From Diaporthe sp. PMI_573 (lineage: Eukaryota; Ascomycota; Sordariomycetes; Diaporthales; Diaporthaceae), in the NCBI GenBank assembly GCA_021399435.1, contig JAJTUP010000142.1, forward strand, positions 1 to 64,000: 64,000 bases of DNA, given 5' to 3'. The position numbers were made by a program, and so were the translations under genes. Shown piece by piece: positions 43,811 to 52,951 of the stretch. The notes under the pieces are model-generated. The model did not search any database. It was not told where the DNA came from and was given only the letters and a program-made list of their open reading frames with translations. How positions within the stretch are numbered: position 1 is the stretch's first letter; each line of letters starts with the position of its first letter.

Positions 43811-44679
43811 AATCGAATTTTTTCTCTTTACTTTCTCCTCCCAGGGGTACGTCTATAGTGACATTAGGCTTTGGACCTACAACACATATATACTTATATA
43901 ATCAAAATCTATTCTAAACGCATTTTATGACAAAATCATAAAAATGACTGCAAACCGTCCTGTTACTATCCGGTGCAGCTGAGCGTACCGTTTAACACTG
44001 GGCCGTACGCTACATCCGAGAAGACCTTTTTCTTGCATGAGGCCATTTGCTCACAATTATTGTACTATCGTCTCCCGGTTGTGTTTAGCATTCCGACGCC
44101 CGTCAGAACTGATGGGTACAAAACCTGCTGGTCGGTCGTCCTATAATTTAGGAATAAGACTGCGCGGGTAGAACTGAGCGACAGCAAAGGCGGGGCGTGG
44201 GCGGCGTTTCACGGGAACGACGATGCCAGTAAAGCTGCATTGTGGTTCCTGGGATGGACAGTTAAATTATAGTCATCCTTAATAGTTAGTCTCTCATTGG
44301 TGTTCTATAAAGACTGCTACATTGTGCTCGACAATACGCTCTGGGATCTCAGGTAAATATGATCAGTGTAGGTGCCCTGCACGGCCTTAAAGCCTAACCT
44401 GACTGGAAGCTATGGCCGACTAGTAAGGAAGACCTCAAGCCTTAGTGACCGAAGGTTACCCACGACGTGCGAAAAAGTTGCCAGCGCCGACGAGCTTCTT
44501 AAGAAGTGGCATGCAGCGGAAAATAGGTGTCGTCCTAAGGAAAGAGTACGTAGGTTGCCGCCAATTTGGCTCCCAGCCTTCCTGTGTACAATGACTTCAA
44601 TATAAACTTAGACTGCTAGGGATCATTTCCGCCGAATGACACCTCGATTTTAGACGGGGAGCTGTGGGGTAGCCATCCC
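43811..44679 (+). pseudogene. Remnant of a conserved host protein, then non-coding DNA
   Basis: Plus frame about 43985-44350 with one or two stops: VPFNTGPYATSEKTFFLHEA, ICSQLLYYRLPVVFSIPTP, TDGYKTCWSVVL, ELSDSKGGAWAAFHG, DASKAALWFLGW. The tract TDGYK..W.V.L...T..V.LSD.KGG.. resembles fungal hypothetical proteins I recall from accessory loci. Beyond 44350 there is no clear feature until the transposon end at 44680. Confidence 0.4.
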
Positions 44680-45011
44680 TACGGTCGCACATTACCACAT
44701 GGGTGACATAACCCTTTTGGGAAGCCTCAACCATGTGGAAATTCTTAGTAATTTTGTGGGCCCTTGTAAGACTACAGTACCGCACACTATTCGGAAGGTA
44801 TCTCATCATTTAGATGGCATGTCCACCAGGGAATATGTCGTGATAATTCCTGGTGACGCGTCACAATTCTTCCACTCACACATCAACACCAGCATCAATA
44901 CCCAGCCCATCGCCAACCCGTAGCTGTTGTGGGCTATCCCATCCATTCCCTAAGTAAGCTCGGGTCTATTCATCATGAGATTGTGCGACTGACCTTGTCT
45001 TGTACGTAGAT

Positions 45012-46262
45012 ATGCCAGATCACGTCCTATCGCAGACATGTCCCGATGTTCCGAAGACCGTGGCCCCTAAATCGTACCAACGGAGCCACGATTTCATCCG
45101 AGATAGCTACCCAGGGTCGAATTTGTGTCCATATTGCGGGAGACGTTGGCCCACGAGTATCTCCATCCTCGACAGTTCGCCAGTCCCGTTTCGAGACGTT
45201 GAGACGGCTTCCACCTCCTCCGCTATACAGTCTATCGACCTAACAGCCTCTGATCGTTCCACACCCTCACAGACAATCTTCACCGGCTCTGGAGACGGCC
45301 CTGGCCGTATCCTCGCAGCATCGCGGCCCGCCGCCGTGTATCGAGATGCCAAACTTACCCAGAGTCGGATCGCGAGGGGCATGAGGGCGAGCTCGTCGCA
45401 ACTCAGTGAGGCTGTGGCTAAGCAGAGCCAAAACAAGAGCAGACGGAAGATCTCGATGCGTCTCACCGTCTTCCTTGCGAGGCCTGACCCATGGGAAATA
45501 CTAGACGAAGACGAGGAGCCCCAGTGGTCTTTGGCTAGAGAGCTGCTGAAAGTCGCTTTGCGCCCCTTCGTCGACGAGGAACCATCTTTACCTGTCCACT
45601 TCTGGTTCGACAGCATCTTCTTCCCTCAGTTCAAGGACAAGCCTGCCCTCTCTTCTGTTCTTCAATTCGACAAGAGACTCGTTCAGAACGCCCATATTAA
45701 AGAGGGTATCACGGAGCTGAGCGACCTCGACTGGGAGAGACAGACAGTCGCAGAGCTTTTCGGCGAGGACTGCCCTTTTCGTTTCAGTAAAACAGAGGGC
45801 AGATATCTCCTTTTCCTTGTTTTCTATGAGCCATTGCCTCCTCGACCACAAGTCCCGGCCCCTCGTCATATCAAGACACCGAGGTCAGCCATAAAGCTGT
45901 ACAAAAAGGAGAAGGGAGTCAAGAAAGAGTTAGTTAAGACCGAGGTGAAGGTACAGCCAGCCTTGTTAATCGGGAGCGAGTTCAACTCGCCCTCCTTGAG
46001 CCCCTCTCTGAGCCCAGTTCTACCTCCTTCGAGAGCTAGCGCAGAAGACCAGATCGAGGTTATTACTAGCGACGTGGACGAGACCCGCGCGGGTCGGAAA
46101 CGAGCTCGAGACTCTATAAGCTCAGCACTCTCAGTAGAGGCAGAGGATAGGGAGCTCTCGGCTGGCCCTGCCTTCACTGCCCATGGTCCCGCTGCTGGAA
46201 CCCGAGGAGTTGATACGAGGAGGCCAAGTAGCCGGCATCCTCGTAAACAGACGAGGAAATAG
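45012..46262 (+). CDS. Accessory protein of the rve-type transposon, 416 aa
   Basis: ATG 45012 (an in-frame TTG at 45000 precedes; 45012 is the first ATG). Start MPDHVLSQTCPDVPK, a short Cys pair LCPYCGRRWP (C39, C42), a Ser/Thr-rich linker, a basic helix (KQSQNKSRRKISMRLTVF), a folded domain of about 130 residues (SLARELLKVALRPFV, VHFWFDSIFFPQF, RYLLFLVFYEPLPPRP), a Lys-rich stretch (KLYKKEKGVKKELVKTEV) and a Ser/Pro-rich tail with an AGRKRARDS nuclear signal. No family recognised. It lies inside the TIRs and converges with the transposase (104 bp between stops), so it probably assists or controls transposition in the nucleus. It could instead be cargo. Confidence 0.8.
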   Translation: MPDHVLSQTCPDVPKTVAPKSYQRSHDFIRDSYPGSNLCPYCGRRWPTSISILDSSPVPFRDVETASTSSAIQSIDLTASDRSTPSQTIFTGSGDGPGRILAASRPAAVYRDAKLTQSRIARGMRASSSQLSEAVAKQSQNKSRRKISMRLTVFLARPDPWEILDEDEEPQWSLARELLKVALRPFVDEEPSLPVHFWFDSIFFPQFKDKPALSSVLQFDKRLVQNAHIKEGITELSDLDWERQTVAELFGEDCPFRFSKTEGRYLLFLVFYEPLPPRPQVPAPRHIKTPRSAIKLYKKEKGVKKELVKTEVKVQPALLIGSEFNSPSLSPSLSPVLPPSRASAEDQIEVITSDVDETRAGRKRARDSISSALSVEAEDRELSAGPAFTAHGPAAGTRGVDTRRPSSRHPRKQTRK

Positions 46263-46365
46263 TAGTTACTCTAGCTCAAGGTGATCCAGGTCCCCCATCA
46301 GCTCATCCACACTATTGATAATATCGCCAGGTAGCTCAGTTCCGGAGAGGCCATTATTAATAGGC

Positions 46366-47964
46366 TCAAGGTAGTTCTCCTCGAGGAGCTGAAGCTAAAG
46401 CATTGTCAGCTAGCTTTTGAGTGCGATGGAGTACTTTTTTCCGTACGAATCTCTCTTGCCCTCCAACTGGACTCTCTGTGATGCTGAGCACCGGACTAGC
46501 CCCGCAGTCGAGATGAACCTGAATCTTGTCTCTAAGCCGTAAGTAGATCGCGAGGTGTGGTCGCTTATGATCAAGCTCCCCATCTAGCTGACCACCGAAC
46601 TGAAGATCCCGGAGCTGTCGATCACACCAGTCCGTTGTTGTTGGGTCAAGAAGATCGTCTATATCGATAGAATCGACAGCGGCCATCATCTGGGCAAGCC
46701 CATCTCGAGCCGCAGGCCCTAGATGGACTGCCCAGTTCTCCACTTCGCTTGTATTATACAGATCCATCGGGATCCCGGCGACGAGATGCTCCCTATTCTT
46801 TTGTGGTCGGATGCGATGGCCGTTCCACATCTCCGTGAAGTCCGCAACCTCTTGACGGATCATGGGTCCATAGAGAGCATATACCGCGATCTGGTGAGCA
46901 AGACGGTTTGGTTGGAAGAGGCCGCTATCAATCAGCTCGTGTGAGAACGCGATCCAGCGCTGACTGACACCTTTAAGTAGCTTTTCCCACCAAGACTCGA
47001 TCCGTTGGTTCGATGTGCTTGGGCCCCAGATATGACAGGAGCTCAGTCTCGCTCCCTGCCTATGGACTCGTTGGTCGTTATCATCGGTGGTATACCGAAA
47101 CTCTGTCTGATCAAGGTCGGCGAGAATCGCCTGGGCTCCGGCCCAAAGAGGAGTCTCGATACCGTGATCCGAGCGGGTGAAAAGGGGGCGGACCCCTGAG
47201 TACGACACTGTCCGTAGAAACTGTTTGAGTGAACTCAACGCTGTCATGTTCCCCCTGCCGACATATATCCAGATGATGGCTCTCGAGTACGTGTCGATAC
47301 AGGCGTAGATAGAGAAGCCGAAGTTCTTGAGCTTCTCGTACCCATCGAGAGACCACATGAAGTTAGGCCCAGGAACCTGGAAGTTCTTTCGGTGCTTCCA
47401 ATCAGCAAGGCGTCTTTGCTCGGCCCGCTTCTTCCACTCTGGGTTCGTTTGGTACTCGCGATATAAGGTATTCTGGCCGACAAGGACGCCGGCACGGATG
47501 CGGACGTAGTGGTATAGATACCCCCTGCCAAATCCTCTGATGCTTGAAGACTGACGGTCGTCTTGGAAGAGGAACTCTCTTGCTTTTTGAATAGCCTCCT
47601 GTCGTTCAGCCAGATCTCGGAAGCGCCGCTTCATCCCATGCTTCAGACGATACTCCTGTACAGTCCGCTCGGAGATCTCGATGCCGCGTCGCTTGAGATC
47701 ACGGACGATAGAAGTGTCGCTATATCCGTATCGGTAGAAGTAGCCTTTGATCAGCTCGACGAAGGTGTTGGTATCAATCTTTGAGTGAAGGGGCGAGTAC
47801 TCCTGGGCACCCCATTCCGCTAACCTCCTTTTCAGGGTTCTGACGTCGAGTACGTGCCCATCGTCGCGGAGATGGGCACATATAGTGTCAATGGATAGTC
47901 CTTCTCGCCGCTGCTCGAGGATCCAGTCCTTGACGCGCTCCAAGTCCTTACGGGGCCTCGGCAT
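46366..47964 (-). CDS. rve-type DDE integrase-like transposase, 532 aa
   Basis: ATG 47964 (MPRPRKDLERVKDWIL) to a stop at 46366, single exon. Residues 1-55 form an HTH-like unit (GLSIDTICAHLRDDGHVLD, then LKRRLAEWG) and a second one lies at 80-112. Catalytic core: D207 (MWSLDGYEKL), D266 (FTRSDHGIETP) and E323 (SNQRIESWWEKL), spaced 58 and 56 residues apart, with the integrase strand FSIYACIDTYSRAIIWIYV between the first two. Animal and fungal rve transposases share W..DG..KL, RSD.G.E and N.RIE..W. The C-terminal 190 residues are unassigned. Intact active-site residues, perfect TIRs and TSD suggest a functional enzyme. Confidence 0.85.
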   Translation of the reverse strand: MPRPRKDLERVKDWILEQRREGLSIDTICAHLRDDGHVLDVRTLKRRLAEWGAQEYSPLHSKIDTNTFVELIKGYFYRYGYSDTSIVRDLKRRGIEISERTVQEYRLKHGMKRRFRDLAERQEAIQKAREFLFQDDRQSSSIRGFGRGYLYHYVRIRAGVLVGQNTLYREYQTNPEWKKRAEQRRLADWKHRKNFQVPGPNFMWSLDGYEKLKNFGFSIYACIDTYSRAIIWIYVGRGNMTALSSLKQFLRTVSYSGVRPLFTRSDHGIETPLWAGAQAILADLDQTEFRYTTDDNDQRVHRQGARLSSCHIWGPSTSNQRIESWWEKLLKGVSQRWIAFSHELIDSGLFQPNRLAHQIAVYALYGPMIRQEVADFTEMWNGHRIRPQKNREHLVAGIPMDLYNTSEVENWAVHLGPAARDGLAQMMAAVDSIDIDDLLDPTTTDWCDRQLRDLQFGGQLDGELDHKRPHLAIYLRLRDKIQVHLDCGASPVLSITESPVGGQERFVRKKVLHRTQKLADNALASAPRGELP

Positions 47965-48489
47965 TATGCGAGATGCAGACTAGGGGTTCGAGATCGTGGT
48001 AGAGGTCGGAGTTCATACCTCCTTCCAAGGCTTCCAGCTGCAATATCCCCCTCTGAACCGGCATTATCGGAGCTTCGGCGCCTCGGCGCCGATGGAATGG
48101 CATCAGCACCCCTTGGTATGGCATCAGCTCTGCTACATTGAAAACAGTGCGCTATCATATCAATACTGTAGCCCCATATAAAAACGTCGAAAGCCTATGT
48201 GCGAAATAGCTCCAATCATTTTCGTACATGGTTTTGTCACCCATGTGGTAATGTGCGACCGTACATCCCCTACTCTAACTCTAATTGTGCATCGCTGAAA
48301 ATCAGTCAGCCAGGGAACGAAATTAGTTCTTAGAAATTAGTTCTAGTGTTGCGGGGCGAATGTGGCCCGCGCCACCATCAAGATCAACAACGAAGCATTT
48401 TAAAGACAATATTTATTTACCCTTTCTCTCTCCGTCTTGTTTCTAGACCAAGTCCTGGGTGGACGAGCAGAAGGGCCCGGCGCATTTTC

Positions 48490-48735
48490 AAATTGTTAAA
48501 GAATGGCTGCAACAAGATGACGTGCACAAAGTGTAGGAACATACAGTGCTACGTCTGTTCCAAGTCATGCGGCTACACTCACTTCAACGACTCCAGCCGG
48601 GGCGGAAAGACAGGAAACTGTCCGCTGTTCGACGATGGCTATGGTGTTGAGAAGCGGCATCAAGAAGAGGTCCGAGCGGCGGAGGAACAAGCCAGGAAGA
48701 GGGCCCGAGAGATGCATCCGAGATCGGCGATGTAG
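48490..48735 (+). pseudogene. RBR E3 ligase fragment (last RING2/Rcat part)
   Basis: NGCNKMTCTKCRNIQCYVC, then SKSCGYTHFN and GGKTGNCPLF, followed by a basic coiled tail (KRHQEEVRAAEEQARKRARE) and a stop at 48733. N-G-C-N-K-M-x-C...C..C with the final C/H pairs is the catalytic Rcat domain of RBR ubiquitin ligases (RNF216-like in fungi). RING1 and IBR are absent and the upstream reading is frame-shifted, so this is a residual exon beside the transposon. Confidence 0.62.
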
Positions 48736-49247
48736 TTGAGTGGCATTTCCTGCCAAAGAATCACAGCGTCGCTCAATCATCCTTCGCACATCCTTGTGCT
48801 CCTGATGAATCCATCGCACAGCCCTTCTTGCTATGTTGCGATGCCTAACTACATTGTGATTCCAGTGCGTCTAGCCACCCATTGGAAGTGCGATTGAAGA
48901 GTCACAGCAACCACTGCCTGGCAGCTGGTGGCTGGGGACGGGAGGGCTCCGTAGAGGCCTGGTATGTTCCTGTGCACTCATGACACCGATGTCTTTGGCA
49001 ATTCCGAACTATGCTGTCGACAGTTGGGCGACCTTGAGAGACAGATGAGTGAAAATGACTACATTGACGACTCTTAGAGGCCTCCAGCACCCATTGAGCA
49101 CACTCACGCTGTGGGGAAAGATGAGCCAGCCGATCGACAACCAGGTTCTCGCCATATCTGTTTGCCTTCTAGGCCACAGCCCCAGACTGTGCTCGCCTAG
49201 AAACGCCCGCTGTGTCTGTCGCCTGACCCCCGAACGTTGAATCCGAA

Positions 49248-49255
49248 TATTTAAA
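49248..49255 (+). promoter_or_regulatory. TATA box of the gene at 49341
   Basis: TATTTAAA 86 bp before the ATG at 49341. Confidence 0.5.
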
Positions 49256-49340
49256 GGGCAGCCTTTGCACCGCTCCTCGAAACTTGTTTGTCCCATCTTT
49301 CACTCTTCTCCCCTCGCTCAGTGAGCCCAACGCCCCCGTC

Positions 49341-50201
49341 ATGGATCAATCACCCATATCACGGACTTCGATACCATCCCTCTGCTGTGACGACTCCACG
49401 GATACTGATATGAAGATGCTTGATCCAGATACTCCCCGTCCCGGAGCTTGGTATATTGAACGCAAGCAGTGTTCTCAAAACACAAGTGACGTATACTCAG
49501 AGTTCGAGACAGCTGGACATACCCTCTGGATGAGGGACGAACTTGATCGCTACTGGGACGAGGTTCTCACGGATGACCATGAGAGAACGATATCTTTATT
49601 CTTCTCGGAGCCGATCCCTGCGGCTAGAATAGAGCCGACACAATCAGGCCAGCTAAAATCGACTAATCCCATGTCATTACCGAACGCACAATCCTGTACA
49701 CCAGATCGGCTGGGAAGGAAACGTAAGGCGTGTTCCGCAGAACTCAAAAAGCCCATCAAACGCACCAAGTTAAAACAAGCGGACGCCATCCTCAGCGAAG
49801 AGGGTGGCCAAGGGACCGGCCGAGAGGTCGCCGAAGAGGTGGTTTTCCTGCGTCTAGAGAAGGTCTTTCTGACCATCGACATGGACGTTCACGAGTTTCG
49901 CTGGGCGAGGAGAATTTCCTCTTGGGTCGAGGTGGATCAAGAAATGATGGATCGAAAAGACGTGGAGATTGATTGGCTTTTTGAGAGATGCAACCGGAAG
50001 TTTCTGTCCGTTGAGGTTCGAACCGACGGTGTTGGATATACAGTGGAATTAACATGGGACGATAAGGAGCAGTGCTTTTTTGGCGGAGAAGCTGTGGGTG
50101 GGAAGACGATCACGGTATCAGAGAAGGTGGTGCAGGATATGCGTAAAGATCCTCTTCACGGTCAGTTTGAGGGGAAACGCCGGGATATGGCAAAGTCTTA
50201 A
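49341..50201 (+). CDS. Hypothetical nuclear-type protein, 286 aa
   Basis: ATG 49341 (MDQSPISRTSIPSL); an upstream in-frame Met at 49284 is possible but lies too close to the TATA box. The first third is acidic and Ser/Thr-rich, then a basic tract RLGRKRKACSAELKKPIKRT as nuclear signal, then a compact domain of about 120 residues (VVFLRLEKVFLTIDMDVHEF, RWARRISSWVEVDQEMM, FLSVEVRTDGVGYTVELTW) ending near a stop at 50199. No recognised family. Intact and with its own promoter; no transposon ends enclose it. Its layout (acidic start, basic middle, beta-rich end) loosely recalls the accessory protein of the neighbouring transposon, but no sequence match is visible. Confidence 0.5.
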   Translation: MDQSPISRTSIPSLCCDDSTDTDMKMLDPDTPRPGAWYIERKQCSQNTSDVYSEFETAGHTLWMRDELDRYWDEVLTDDHERTISLFFSEPIPAARIEPTQSGQLKSTNPMSLPNAQSCTPDRLGRKRKACSAELKKPIKRTKLKQADAILSEEGGQGTGREVAEEVVFLRLEKVFLTIDMDVHEFRWARRISSWVEVDQEMMDRKDVEIDWLFERCNRKFLSVEVRTDGVGYTVELTWDDKEQCFFGGEAVGGKTITVSEKVVQDMRKDPLHGQFEGKRRDMAKS

Positions 50202-50379
50202 AGCTGGAAATATTGGCGAGGGCAAAGGAAACAATCTTGACATAGCGAACTTCGCCACGCGGATTTGGGAAGCGGTGGTGATGGTGGGAACATGCACAGC
50301 ACGGAAGTTGTGAATATATCGATGCTGGAAGTTCAATACCGAATTTCTCCGAGTCGCTCTCCGTCTCACATTCTCGCCG

Positions 50380-50757
50380 ATGCCTCCCATGTCCGACTCT
50401 GCCCCTCAAATGATTCTACGTAGCTGCATTCGGCTACAGCTTGTGCGCGCTGTGCTCGACCAATGCATTAATAAGCGCTTTGTCTACTTTGTGGTTGACA
50501 TTTCCAAATACGTTCACATCCACAGACACGATAAGCGGTCCAAGTGCTCCGTGTGCAATACTGGTTTTACGCGGATAACGCACCTAAACGTTCATATAAT
50601 AGCCAAATCCAAGCTGGACGAGAAGCACAGCGCCGAGGCCAAGGAAATGGGTATTATGATGGAAAAATTGATATGTCCGGGTTGCAAATATGCAACGGTG
50701 GTCAAAACAAACATGAATAGGCACCTGAAAAGATGTAAAAAGATAGGGGGAAACTAG
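50380..50757 (+). CDS. C2H2-type zinc finger protein (possibly partial)
   Basis: The frame reads HIHRHDKRSKCSVCNTGF, TRITHLNVHI, then a helical spacer and KLICPGCKYATVVKTNMNRH with LKRCKK before TAG at 50755. First finger: C-x2-C...H.NVH with imperfect His spacing; second: C-x2-C-x12-H-x3-C. Together they look like a C2H2/C2HC pair. The N-terminus is not convincing, so the start may be in an upstream exon. Confidence 0.5.
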   Translation: MPPMSDSAPQMILRSCIRLQLVRAVLDQCINKRFVYFVVDISKYVHIHRHDKRSKCSVCNTGFTRITHLNVHIIAKSKLDEKHSAEAKEMGIMMEKLICPGCKYATVVKTNMNRHLKRCKKIGGN

Positions 50758-50928
50758 ATACCCACAGGGCTAATAACGATAGCTGATCCCTCGAATGGTA
50801 TTGCTGGTTTATGAGTAGATTCGACCGAGGCTCTGTAGTGTTGGCAGCGGCAGATAGATTCGGACTAGGGGACAATACTGATTTGGGATGCTGGGTGTTA
50901 TGTGCGGAGCAATGTGGTTATACGTGGG
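50758..50928. other. Short intergenic DNA
   Basis: No feature seen; ends at the inverted copy of the 287-bp repeat. Confidence 0.4.
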
Positions 50929-51215
50929 CAGGCTGGCGATCAATTCAACGTCAACGTCAATGTCTTCAATCTAGATTGAATTGATGGTCCGTGCATCAAT
51001 TCAATCACTTCAATCTCAGATTGGCCCGACTTCAATTCAATCAACGTCCGTTGACGATTGAATTGACGTGATTGAAGGGTGACCCCCTGGTCTACCATAA
51101 CAAAGCTATGACATATCCGGAACTAGCTAACCCCAAAACGTCACTTCAATGGACCATGCCAGCGGCCGTGGACGCTTCGCGTCTTGGGACGAGACACGCT
51201 ATTCGCGAACCACTT
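50929..51215 (-). repeat. 287-bp repeat, copy 2, inverted
   Basis: Begins CAGGCTGGCGATCAATTC, the complement of the right end of copy 1 (29955..30241). Full-length match in opposite orientation about 21 kb away. Its inner edge (CCACTT) adjoins Pogo DNA at 51216. No clear target duplication. Confidence 0.78.
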
Positions 51216-51854
51216 TACGATTGGTAGCTGCATAAAGTCAAACTACGACCCAATGTTTTTCTTTGTGGCTACTCTAAGCCGTTTTGCCTCAACGCGCTGA
51301 TACTTACGGCTCTGGAGCTGAGGGTGACGAAGGAGGAAGGCCCTTAGCCACTTCCTTCCGAGTGGAGTGGGCTTGCCGCCGGAGGAGGCTATCCGGGCCG
51401 CCAGAGCCCTTGTTTCCCAGCGGGTCAACGCATGTCCGAGGCTGCTTTGGTTGATCAGAAACATCGCCAACTGGTCCTCTTGATGATTAGAAAGAACCCT
51501 CTGAGGGTCAGCGGCGATAATGTGGCTTTGTGTATTGGCGAGGCGGCCCCGAAGTGTGCTCCGGGGGATATGCCATGTCCTGGAAGCCTCCTTAACGGGC
51601 ATCCTATCTTTGACTGCAACAATGGCGTCATGGATCTTAGATTTAGAGTATGGCTTTATGATGATTAGTTTGATGTCTGGAAGAAGTTTGGTGATTAGAA
51701 GAAATTCTCTCGAGAAGATATGGCTGGTTTTATATAGGGTGGGGGCAGGTGTATGCACGCGTGAACGATGGATGCGGGGTTGGCGGAATCGGGGGGATGG
51801 CGGAAGCTGGGCCGGGTATGTTACTTTGCCCACGTCATGATGGACATCGTACAC
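51216..51854 (-). pseudogene. Pogo transposase N-terminal fragment
   Basis: The frame 51854..51243 contains the psq-type HTH (IVAVKDRMPVKEASRTWHI, then PRSTLRGRL) and the CENP-B-like region (LTRWETRALAARIASSGGK, KWLRAFLLRHPQLQSRKYQR, AKRLRVATKKNIGS). A TAG stop replaces the Trp codon of GSWF, after which FDFMQLPIVK continues until the 287-bp repeat cuts it at about 51216. It is close to the copy at 43408-43810, supplying the HTH missing there. Confidence 0.82.
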
Positions 51855-52471
51855 CTCAACCTAAGCGGGAATAGTTTACTTAGTTCCCTAGGTTTAAGAA
51901 TCGTCAGGACCGCGCAGAACAGCTCTGCCGACCACGAGGGTCAGAGTCACGCCAATGAGCACACTCCCTTAGTTGATGTTCCTAACGGTGCTGGTTCCAC
52001 TCACGATGGCCCCGCCCTCTGGGGCCAGTTCTTTTTTGGGAAAACACACACCCGGGTTGGACAGCCCGAACCCATTTGTGAAGTGGCCGGTACACGCTTT
52101 CAATGTACTCAGTCGTTCTTATCAGCGTATTTCTTGATGCGAATGTTCCTCTGTGGTGTTTCAGGGGAGATCCCAACTCCAACAACCGGGTCCCGAAGCC
52201 ACCCGCTCAGTTCGCGTTGTTCCGCCAGTTGCCAGGCGAGAGCAGCTTGAGTGCGTCTGAGGCCGAAATTGCATGCGACGCACAACTTGGCCCGAGCTGG
52301 ATGACCGGCGGATCTGAGGGTGGGAGCCACACCGGCTGCACGCAGGATATTCAGAGGCTGCAGTTGTGGGGCTAGTGGGCGACCGGCGAGGGATTTGAGG
52401 GTGACGATCGCTCTCATACTGGATACACACAGGGTATTCAGAGACAGCTGTGGATCAAGACACATGCTAAT
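51855..52471 (+). other. Decayed coding-like frames
   Basis: Plus frames at 51840-52250 and 52103-52375 (NANVPLWCFRG-like start, then KPPAQFALFRQLPGE and SASEAEIACDAQL) look partly protein-like but shift frame and show no known domain. Possibly upstream exons of the next ORF. Confidence 0.3.
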
Positions 52472-52951
52472 ATGTATGAACCCGACAGCGAACAAAAGAC
52501 AAACTTTCTGGCAAAGATTGACGGTCCGGTGAACAGTTCAGAGGGTGGATCTGATTCCGGAGGCGGGTCGTGGTCGGACTACGAATATATACAGAGCCAA
52601 CTTGACAACACGTGGCAGCCGAAGGTTGATGGGCATAGCAGGGAAGCGACTCCAACGCCGAGCGAGTACTCTGCAGTGGAAGGGGTTGTGAGCTACACGA
52701 GCAACGATGGTTCGGCACCCGCCTCCCTTGAATCGGTGTTCGGCGACAGTTGCCACGAGGATGGAAGTTGGGTAGTAAAGAAGCACCAACGTGCCCTGGA
52801 CAATTGGGAAGGGGAGAGACTCGATGAGAGCTTCGGCGCCAGACCAACATATCCTCAAGTTCAGGATACCCATGATTCTTTACCAACTGCATGTGGAACG
52901 CGTATGCGGCCGTCGGGGAGATCTGTTTGGCAGCCTTCGAAGACATTTTGA
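52472..52951 (+). CDS. Hypothetical acidic protein, 159 aa
   Basis: ATG 52472 to a stop at 52949: acidic, Ser/Gly-rich (VNSSEGGSDSGGGSWSDYEY, then VDGHSREATPTPSEYSAVE), ending in a basic part. It looks disordered. An equally long antisense frame exists, so strand assignment is weak. No family. Confidence 0.28.
   Translation: MYEPDSEQKTNFLAKIDGPVNSSEGGSDSGGGSWSDYEYIQSQLDNTWQPKVDGHSREATPTPSEYSAVEGVVSYTSNDGSAPASLESVFGDSCHEDGSWVVKKHQRALDNWEGERLDESFGARPTYPQVQDTHDSLPTACGTRMRPSGRSVWQPSKTF

Larger units (their letters stand above)
44680..48263. mobile_element. Complete two-gene rve-type DNA transposon
   Basis: 3584 bp. Terminal inverted repeats of 29 bp are perfect: left 44680..44708 starts TACGGTCGCACATTACCACA and right 48235..48263 is its complement. 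Target duplication CATCCC at 44674..44679 and 48264..48269. It holds two convergent genes: a 416-aa plus-strand protein (45012..46262) and a 532-aa minus-strand DDE integrase-type transposase (46366..47964). Both are open. Rve-type cut-and-paste elements in eukaryotes include Ginger and IS3EU groups; assignment between these or a new one needs a search. Confidence 0.92.

Noticed and set aside
45107..45616. 169-codon minus-strand ORF
   Set aside because: Antisense shadow of the 416-aa accessory gene.
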